From Tetmemena sp. SeJ-2015 (taxonomy: Eukaryota; Ciliophora; Spirotrichea; Sporadotrichida; Oxytrichidae): a stretch of 64,000 nucleotides of DNA. The position numbers and the translations under genes were made by a program. Positions within the stretch are counted from its first letter, which is position 1, and each line of letters opens with the position of its first letter. This document shows, in pieces, positions 57,563 through 64,000 of the stretch. The stretch is taken from contig JAJKFJ010021845.1 of NCBI GenBank assembly GCA_027382625.1, positions 204,501-268,500 of the forward strand, given 5' to 3'. Under the pieces are notes generated by a model that ran no database searches, was not told the origin of the DNA, and saw only the letters and a program-made list of their open reading frames with translations.

Positions 57563-58274
57563 CGGCCAGCGGACCGTAAAGGATCAGCGCCGGGCTTGCG
57601 GCGGGGGAGGCAGCGGCGAGTGTCGCGGCAAGCCCGGCCAGCGTGCTGCGGGTCAGGCGCTGGTCGGGATGGCCCACCGCCTCGGCCAGAAGTGTGGGTG
57701 TTTCGGGCGACAGGCCCTCGGCCTGAAGCCGGGCGGCAAGGGCAGGAAAGCTGCGTCGTCCCATGAAGACCACGGTTGTCGCCTGCGGATCGGCCAGCGC
57801 CGCCCAGTTCAGCCCCTCGGGCAGGCTGCCGGTCACATCGGCCCCGGTGACGAATTGCACCCGGCGGGCGGTCAGCCTGCGGGTCAGCGGAATGCCGGCC
57901 GCCGCCGCCGCGCAGGCCGAAGGTACGCCGGGCACGATTTCGAAACCGATCCCGGCGGCTTTCAGGGCAGTAATCTCCTCTTCCAGCCGTCCGAACAACC
58001 CGCAATCGCCGGATTTCAGCCGCACGACGCGCGCGCCCGTGGCGGCGTAATCGACCAGCAGGCGGCTGACATGGTCCTGCTTGGGCGAGGGTTTCCCCGC
58101 GCGCTTGCCCACTGCGACGAGTTCCGCCCCTGGCCCGGCATGGGCAAGGATCGGCCCTGAGGCAAGGTCGTCGAACAGGATGACATCCGCCTCGGCGAGA
58201 AGGCGGGCGGCCTTGAGCGTCAGAAGATCGGGGTCTCCCGGACCGGACGAGACGAAAGAGACGAAGCCCGTCAT
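57555..58274 (-). CDS. cobA: Uroporphyrinogen-III C-methyltransferase CobA
   Basis: Intact 239-codon SAM-dependent methyltransferase forming precorrin-2. It reads FVSSGPGDPDLLTLKAARLL, VILFDDLASGPILAHAG, VRLKSGDCGLFGRLEEEI, IVPGVPSACAAAAAGIPLT and ATTVVFMGRRSFPALAARL. In most SUMTs the second motif is RLKGGDP; here it is RLKSGDC, a noticeable substitution. The start overlaps the cobB stop (ATGA). Confidence 0.93.
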   Translation of the reverse strand: MTGFVSFVSSGPGDPDLLTLKAARLLAEADVILFDDLASGPILAHAGPGAELVAVGKRAGKPSPKQDHVSRLLVDYAATGARVVRLKSGDCGLFGRLEEEITALKAAGIGFEIVPGVPSACAAAAAGIPLTRRLTARRVQFVTGADVTGSLPEGLNWAALADPQATTVVFMGRRSFPALAARLQAEGLSPETPTLLAEAVGHPDQRLTRSTLAGLAATLAAASPAASPALILYGPLADA

Positions 58275-59610
58275 GGCTGGATGTCCTGCGGATCAAGGGG
58301 TGCGGCGGGCGTTTCCGCGGGGGCGATCAGGTGGAAGAACGTGCCCGAGACGGCGCCTCCCCCGGCTGGCGCAGATCGATCCGGTCTCGGCCAGATCGGC
58401 CCCGGTTGCGTCAGTCACCCGGGCCAGAGGCGCGTCGGGCTGCGACAGGATCGTTGCATAGTGGAACTCATGCCCGCGCAGGGCCCGTGCCGCTTGGCCG
58501 GGCAGGGCGTGATGCGGGCGGGCAAGGCGATAGCCCAGATGCATCCGCCGCCTTGCGAAGCTGGTCTCAAGCCCCAGCAGCCCGGCCATGCGATGCCTTG
58601 TGCCATCGGCGGCGACCAGCCCCGCGCCCAGTGCCATATAGCCGCCGCATTCGCCATGGACCGGGCGGGTCCGGGCGAAATCGGCCAGCCCGGCGCGGAA
58701 GACTTCGGCGGCGGCAAGTCTGGGGGCGTGCAATTCGGGATAGCCGCCGGGCAGCCAGCACACCGTGGCGCTCGCATCCGGGGCCTGATCGGCAAGGGGC
58801 GAGAAGGGCAGGATCGTCGCGCCCTGCGCCCGCCAATCGGCCAGAAGATGGGGATAGACGAAGGAAAAGGCGGCGTCGCGGGCCAGCGCGATCCGTTCGC
58901 CCGGGCCGGAACCGGGGCGCTGCGCAGGGCCCCGGAAGCGGTGTACGGCGGGCCGAGCGGCGGCGTCCGTGCAATGCGGCCGGCGGCGCTTTGGCAGGAT
59001 CCCTGCAGCGCGCAGTTCCTCGGCCTGCACAAGACCCGATGCGTCGGGCAGGAACCTCGGGCCGGCGCGGCAGGGCGCCAGCACGGGCAGGCCCGCCGCC
59101 GCCATCCCGGCCGGACCACGCCTCATGCCGGGGCGAGGCGACCTTGTTCAGGATGACGCCGCCGACGGTCAGCTCGGCGCGGAACCGCGCCAGCCCCTGC
59201 GCCACGGCAGCCGCCGTCTGGGCCTGACCCGAGACATCGAGCACCAGAACGACGGGCCAGCCCATCAGCGCCGCCACTTCGGCGCTGGCGCCGGTGCGGT
59301 CTCGCCCGGCGCGGCCACGCCGTCGAACAGGCCCATCGAGCCTTCGGCCAGCACGAGATCGGCGCCGGCCGCACCCCGCCAGCGCGGCAATTCGGCCCGG
59401 TGCCATGGCCCAGCTGTCCAGGTTCACCGATGGCCGCCCGGCGGCTGCGGCGTGGAAGGCGGGGTCGATGTAATCCGGCCCGCTTTTGAACGGCTGCACG
59501 GTCAGCCCGCGCGCGGTGAAGGCCGCAAGCAGGCCCAGCGTCAGCGTGGTCTTGCCCGTGCCCGAGGCGGGGGCCGATATGAGCAGGCCGGGGGGCAGCG
59601 GCACGGTCAT
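58271..59610 (-). CDS. cobB: Cobyrinate a,c-diamide synthase CobB
   Basis: ATP-dependent amidotransferase, about 446 codons. N-terminal P-loop domain: [67 protein letters not shown]. Frame changes near 59430, 59310, 59120 and 58970. The C-terminal glutaminase domain reads [33 protein letters not shown] and the nucleophile region [17 protein letters not shown] (Cys of GECGG), then [10 protein letters not shown]. One more shift near 58360 before FFHLIAPAE and the stop. Amidates side chains a and c. Confidence 0.92.
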
Positions 59611-60401
59611 TCGGTTCCTGCCGGGAAGCGCGGCTCGGCCCCGAGCGGGCGATAGCGGCGGTCGTAATCGCCCGCGTAAAGACGGCTTTCGGCAAAGCCT
59701 TCCGCCGCCAGCGCCGGGCCGACCAGGATCAGCGCCGTGCGCTCGCCCGTGCCGATGGCGGGGTCAATTGTGGCCAGGGTGGCGCGGTGCAGGCGCTGGT
59801 CGGGCCAGGAGGCACGGAAGACCACTGCAACGGGCAATCCGGCCAAGGCGGGCAGAAGCCGGGCCTGCACATCGGCCAGGACATGGACCGACAGGTGGAT
59901 CGCCAGCGTCGCGCCGGTGCGGGCGAAGTTCTCCAGCGTCTCGCCCTCTGGCATGGCCGAGGCGCGGCCCGAGGTGCGGGTCAGCACGACCGATTGCGCA
60001 AGGCCCGGCAGGGTCAGTTCAGCCTGAGCGCCGCTGCGGCGGCGGCAAAGGCCGGACGCGGGTGATGTTCGAAGGGAATGTCCAGCGCGCGCAGGCGGCG
60101 CAGCTGCTCGCCCATGGCCGACCAGACCGACAGGTCGCCGGAATGCAGCCGCGCCACGTCCTTGCCTTCAGCATGGGCGGCGGCGATTTCGCGATGATCC
60201 CGTCAAGGTCCATCGGCGCGGTGTTCACGATCCTCGCGCCGGCGCGCCAGGGGGCCTGAGGCACGGGCTGCCAGCGCGCCAGCAGCCTGAGGCCACAAGC
60301 TGCCAGCATAAGACAGACCGGGCAGGCGGCGATCAGGCGCGGCCGCGCAGCGTGATCAGATCGGGCGCGCCGGGCCCGGCGCCGATGAAATGGACGGTCA
60401 T
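59607..60401 (-). CDS. cobM: Precorrin-4 C11-methyltransferase CobM
   Basis: About 265 codons. [20 protein letters not shown] from ATG 60401; AACPVCLYAGSLV-like and [15 protein letters not shown], then after shifts [20 protein letters not shown]. From 59987 the frame is clean: [59 protein letters not shown] and the ending [20 protein letters not shown]. Frame changes near 60300, 60185 and 60010. Overlaps cobE and cobB by four bases at each end. Confidence 0.92.
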
Positions 60402-60765
60402 GGATTGGGTCCTTGGGTTGCGGCCATGGCGCAGGGCGCCATGCCGTCGGGCGCGGAAATACGCGCCACGGTGATGATGGCGCCCGGCCGGCGGCGGCCA
60501 GCGCCGCCGCTTCGGCGACCGATCCGGTGCCATGCAGCGCTTCGATGCGGGCCGAGCGGGTGGGGGTGGCGATGCCCGCCACCTCGACCGCACGGATCTG
60601 CAATCCGGTGCGGCGGGCGAGTTCGGTCAGGGCGGGGTCTTCCGCTTTGGCGGGCAGGGTCGCCAGCGCCTCGGCCGTGCCGCCCTGTGCCTCGACGGCA
60701 GCAAGCGCCGCCTCGAGCGCGGCAAGGCTTGCGCCCTTGCGGAAGCCGAGACCCGCCACCCTCAT
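60398..60765 (-). CDS. cobE: Cobalamin biosynthesis protein CobE (CbiG C-terminal-like)
   Basis: About 122 codons. MRVAGLGFRKGASLAALEAA from ATG 60765 is the CobE/CbiG C-terminal signature (GFRKGAS). It continues LATLPAKAEDPALTELAR, VEVAGIATPTRSARIEALH and GTGSVAEAAALAAAG. A frame change near 60480 puts the end (ISAPDGMAPCAMAATQG) in another frame. Essential for aerobic cobalamin formation in some species though its step is unclear. Overlaps cobL and cobM. Confidence 0.88.
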
Positions 60766-61894
60766 AGCGTGACGCTCCATTGCACCACAGGCCTTGCCGC
60801 CTGCCAGCCGCGAAAGCCGCCCAAGGGGACTGCCTCGGCGAGGTCGATCCGCATCAGGCTGCCGCCATGGCTGGCGTGAAGGCTGGCGAGAAGCGCCTCG
60901 GTCTCCAGCGTGACAGCATTGGCGACAAGGCGGGTGCCGGGGGGCAACCCGTTCCAAAGGGCCTCGTGCAGCGCGGCGGAACCGCCGCCGCCGACGAAGA
61001 CGGCATCGGGCGGGGGCAGGCGGTCAGTGCTTCGGGGCGCGGCTTCGATGGTGGTGATGCGGTGCGACAGGCCGAAATCCTCGGCATTGCGCGGATATTC
61101 GCGGCGCGCCCGGCGCGGGCCTCGACCGCAAAGGCCTGTCCCCCGGCCAGCGCCCATTCGACCGAGATCGAGCCAGACCCGCCGCCGATATCCCACAGCA
61201 CTTCGCCCGGACGCGGGGCGAGGGCCGACAGGGTCAGGGCGCGGACCGGGCGTTTGGTGATCTGGCCGTCATGGCGGAACATCTCGTCCGGCAGGCCCGC
61301 GGCACGGGGCAGCCCCGCGCCGCGCGGCAGATCGGCCCCATCCAGCGCCACGGCAACCGGGGCGGCGATATCGGGCCAGTCGGCGCCGGGCCGCAGGCGC
61401 TCGCGCGGGCCACCCAGCGCCTCGCAGACCGTCAGGCGGGCTTCGGCAAAGCCGTTGGCGGCAAGCCAGGCGGCCAGATCGGCCACTGCCGCGCCGTCGC
61501 GCAGGGTGCAGATCACCCTTGTGCCCCGCGTCAGGACCGGGCGCAGCCGGGCGAAGGGCGCGGCATGCAGGCCAAGGCAAAGCGTGTCCTCAAGCCGCCA
61601 GCCCAGCCGCGCGGCGACCAGCGAGAAGGTTCCCGCAACCGGGAAGGCTTGCCAGTCCGACGGCGCCAGATGCGACGCGACCGACCCGCCCGCGCCGAAC
61701 CAAAAAGGATCGCCCGAGACCAGCATCGCCACCTTTCGACCCCGGCAGGCGAGCAGGGGGGCCAGGTCGAAGGGCACGGGCCAGGCGCGTCCGCGGTCGC
61801 CCACACAGGCCAGCGCCAGATGGCGCGGCGCGCCGAAGACCAGATCGGCCCCGGCCAGCGCGGCGCGGCTTGTGCTTGACAGGCCTCCGGTCAT
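60762..61894 (-). CDS. cobL: Precorrin-6Y C5,15-methyltransferase (decarboxylating) CobL
   Basis: Bifunctional methyltransferase. N-terminal CbiE-like part: SRAALAGADLVFGAPRHLAL, KVAMLVSGDPFWFGAGGSVA, WQAFPVAGTFSLVAARLGW and EDTLCLGLHAAPFARLRPVL. C-terminal CbiT-like part: GEVLWDIGGGSGSISVEWAL with the SAM loop, then after a frame change near 61110 FGLSHRITTIEAAP, VFVGGGGSAALHEALWNG and ANAVTLETEALLASLHASHG. The start is unclear: the first ATG consistent with the frame is 61894, but the usual WLTIIGLGEDG opening is missing and may be lost in errors at 61895-61945. About 378 codons as given, slightly short of 400. Confidence 0.9.
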
Positions 61895-61923
61895 GCCGCC
61901 AGCGTGATCGAAGCCGGCTGCCC

Positions 61924-62631
61924 ATGCCGGTCCTATCGGCGGCACGACCGAGCCAGCCGCGGCAGGCCCTGGCGCAGGCGGGATGTGCCGTCTCCCTATG
62001 CGGCCGGCACCGGCGCCGCTGTGGCGCCAGCTGCCGACGCGGACGCGGGCGGGCCGGGGGCATGGCGCAGGCGCTGCGCGAGGGCGGCTTCAGCCGATCT
62101 GTCGTGCACCCATGGCCTCGCCGCGCGGATCAGCGCATGCCCGAGGCTGCGCGCGACGAGTGGCGCGATCGCCCTGCAACGCCCGGCGCCTGGGCCGCGC
62201 ACAAGGCGACCGCTGGACCGGCGGTCGCCGACACGACGGCCGTGTCGCGGCGCTGCCCGATGCGCCCGCCCGGTCTTTCTGGCCACCGGCAAGCAGGGCC
62301 TGCTGCCTTTGCCGCCAAGCCGCAACACCATTACCTCTTGCGCCTTGTCGATCCGCCCGAAGCGCCCTTGCCTGCCGCATGCAAGCGTCGTGATCGCACG
62401 GGGCCTTTCGATGCCGAGGGCGACAAGCGCTTATGATCGGCCATCGGATCACCCATCTTGTCCCCAAGAATGCGGAGGCCTTGGGCCGAAGCCAAGCTGA
62501 TCGCGGCGCGCGCGCTGGGCCTGCCGGTGATCCTGATCGACCGGCCCGCCCTGCCGCCGCGCCGCGAGGTCGCCAGCGTGGCCGAGGTGATGGACTGGCT
62601 GGCTCATGCCGGGACCGAGCGGGGGGTATAG
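61924..62631 (+). CDS. cobK: Precorrin-6A reductase CobK
   Basis: NADPH-dependent reductase, the only plus-strand gene in the cob cluster. ATG 61924 (MPVLSAARP, standing for the usual VLLIGGTTEA after losses). The first 350 bases are broken by many shifts. Then PARSFWPPA/VFLATGKQG-type sequence, AAFAAKPQHHYLLRLVDPPE, VIARGPFDAEGDKAL, MIGHRITHLVPKNA, and after another shift AKLIAARALGLPVILIDRPA and VASVAEVMDWLAHAG. About 236 codons, near the usual 245. It is divergent from cobL (30-base gap) and converges on cobJ with a 28-base overlap. Confidence 0.87.
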
Positions 62632-63344
62632 ACCCAGCGCCCGACGCGCCGTGTCGCCTGATTTCCGACCAGAACCACGGTGCGCATATCGGCCATCTCG
62701 GGCACAGCTTCGGCCAGGGTTACAGTGGTCAGCGCCTCGTCCGGCGTGCTGACGGCGCGGGCGAAGGTTACCAGACGGTCGGCTTCGCATTCCTCGCGCA
62801 GGATTTCCAGCACGCGGGCGAATTGCGTCGGGCGCGATTTCGAGCGCGGGTTGTAGAAGGCCCATGGCAAAGCCCCCCCGCGCGGCATGGCGCAGGCGGC
62901 GTTCGACCTCGGCAAAGGGTTTCATATTGTCCGACAGGTTGATCGCGCAGAAATCATGGCCCAAGGGCGCGCCCGCATGGGCCGCCGCCGCCAGCATCGC
63001 GGTGATGCCGGGCAGGATGCGGATTTCCAGCCCGTGATGCTGCGGCGCGGCGTCCAAGCGCCTCCGAACAGGGCCGAGGCCATGGCGAAGACGCCCGGAT
63101 CGCCGGAGGAGACCCACGACCACCCGTCTGCCCGCCGCCGCCATTTCCAGCGCATGGGCGGCGCGGTCCATCTCGACGCGGTTGTCCGACGGGTGCAGCG
63201 TCAGCCCGTCACGCGGAGCGACGCGGGCGACATAGGGGATATAGCCCACCACATCGGTCGCCTGCGCCAGCACCGCCGAAACCTCGGCGTCACCAGATCT
63301 TCCGCACCGGGGCCAAGCCCCGCCACGATCACCCAGCCGCTCAT
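62604..63344 (-). CDS. cobJ: Precorrin-3B C17-methyltransferase CobJ
   Basis: About 247 codons. MSGWVIVAGLGPGAEDLVTP from ATG 63344; AQATDVVGYIPYVARVAPRD; DNRVEMDRAAHALEMAAAGR; SSGDPGVFAMASALFGA; EIRILPGITAMLAAAAHAGA; and HDFCAINLSDNMKPF, all typical of CobJ. Frame changes near 63295, 63110, 63060 and 62870. The clean end has YNPRSKSRPTQFARVLEILR and VLVGNQATRRVGRWVYTPR. Overlaps the cobI stop (ATGA) and the 3' end of cobK. Confidence 0.92.
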
Positions 63345-64000
63345 TCCGCCGCCTCCGCCATAGGGCGGCGGCCCTGGCCATGGACCAGCACGATCGCGAA
63401 ATAGGGGCAATCGGCGGCATCCACCTCGGCCAGCCTGGCCAGTCTTTGCCCCGGCATGGTGCCGCGTTCGACAAGCCACGCCTCGTCCAGCCGCCCCGCC
63501 GCCGCCAGCGCCCGGCGCACGCGCGGCAGGTTCCGCCCGGTCTTCATGATCGCCAGCGCGTCCGCCTTGCGCATATGGGCGACCAGTCTTCCTCGGGCAG
63601 GGTCCCATCAGCACGGTCAACACATCGTCGCCCCAGGTGACGGCTGCCCTGTCGCTGTCCAGCAGCCGACCATGCCGGGAATGCCGGGGATCACTCGACC
63701 GGATCAGATCCTTGAGCCGACATAGAGATGCATGAACGAGCCGTAAAAGAAGGGATCACCCTCGCAGAGACGACGACCTCGTTCCCCGCCCTGCACCAGC
63801 GCATGAAAGCGCGCGCGGCCCAACTGTCGTAGAAGGCTGACAGAAGCCGGTTGTAGTCCGGGCTGTCAAAGGGCAGCTCGGTCGTGACCGGATATTCCAT
63901 CGCATATTCGGTGGCGTCCGCCGCCAGCATCCCCTCGACGATGCGGCGGGCCTGACCGGCGCGGCCCGCCTTGCGGAAATAGGCGACGTGGCGGGCGTTT
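63341..64000 (-). CDS. cobI: Precorrin-2 C20-methyltransferase CobI (partial)
   Basis: C-terminal two thirds; the start lies beyond the window end. It reads ARRIVEGMLAADATEYAMEYP, TTELPFDSPDYNRLLSAFYD, then over shifts CEGDPFFYGSFMHLYV and VIPGIPGM, the family SAM motif region. The clean end is KADALAIMKTGRNLPRVRRAL, DEAWLVERGTMPGQRLARL and DCPYFAIVLVHGQ. Frame changes near 63800, 63745, 63690 and 63590. Overlaps cobJ by four bases. Confidence 0.9.

Noticed and set aside
1..64000. CRISPR array, tRNA, rRNA, insertion sequence or prophage
   Set aside because: I looked for spaced direct repeats, cloverleaf-like sequences with the GTTCGA loop, transposase motifs and phage structural genes and saw none; the inverted repeats present are single operators or terminators.
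1..64000. Widespread pseudogenes indicating genome decay
   Set aside because: Frame changes fall mainly in homopolymer runs, affect essential-type genes equally and keep family length and motifs, which points to sequence error rather than decay.

Overview
The window reads as a high-GC alphaproteobacterial chromosome segment, most likely Rhodobacterales (Paracoccus/Rhodobacter relatives). The support is the Rhodobacterales-style flagellar gene order, a complete beta-hydroxyaspartate cycle operon (bhcABCD), an aerobic cobalamin cluster with cobE, cobF, cbtAB and DUF1636, and the number of ABC, TRAP and amide-utilization operons. No rRNA, tRNA, CRISPR array, insertion sequence or prophage was recognised.

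Sequence quality shapes every call. Most genes are interrupted by one or more frame changes, typically in G or C runs, while homology continues in another frame. In dctM three bases lost from G/C runs even create an in-frame stop. The first 3 kb is worst, with G runs up to about 10. I treat these as base-calling or assembly errors and annotate whole genes across the breaks, stating where the frame changes. They should not be read as pseudogenes without read-level checks.

Layout. (1) 1-6168: flagellar export and basal-body genes flgB-flgC-fliE-fliQ-lytic transglycosylase-flhA-fliR on the minus strand, divergent from fliI. (2) 6169-11217: a poor 1-kb stretch, an unusual protein with two ParB-like domains, motA with a coupled FliJ-like protein, and an unidentified anchored protein. 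(3) 11279-22178, minus: a self-contained sigma-54 unit with rpoN, an ABC peptide-type transporter (dppABCDF-like), a C45-type N-terminal-nucleophile acylase, a sigma-54 activator without receiver domain, and a DUF1446/DUF4387 pair. Sigma-54-type -24/-12 elements lie before dppA and before the DUF1446 gene. The dppC gene carries a segment of an MFS transporter. (4) 22512-31411: a phospholipase-D-family cardiolipin-synthase-like protein, an ornithine-cyclodeaminase-family enzyme, and an RpiR-regulated ABC importer operon that ends in a histidine phosphatase.

(5) 31656-38419: an NCS1-permease/histidine-kinase fusion with a cysteine-rich linker, a receiver-kinase protein and a convergent OmpR-type regulator, next to an amide operon (formamidase, AmiS-type channel, FmdB). 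(6) 38662-43011: bhcABCD for glyoxylate assimilation. (7) 43206-44897: a Na/phosphate cotransporter-PhoU protein. (8) 44917-54990: a GntR regulator divergent from a TRAP transporter and a meta-cleavage aromatic catabolic operon with two tandem extradiol-dioxygenase-like proteins, the first lacking all three metal ligands. (9) 55126-64000: cobalamin biosynthesis (cobI, J, K, L, E, M, B, A, DUF1636) and cobalt uptake (cbtBA) plus cobF behind a cobalamin riboswitch.

Regions 3 to 8 together look like a scavenging chromosome arm. It imports peptides or amides, formamide-type nitrogen, C2 acids via glyoxylate and aromatic acids, and each route has its own local regulator.
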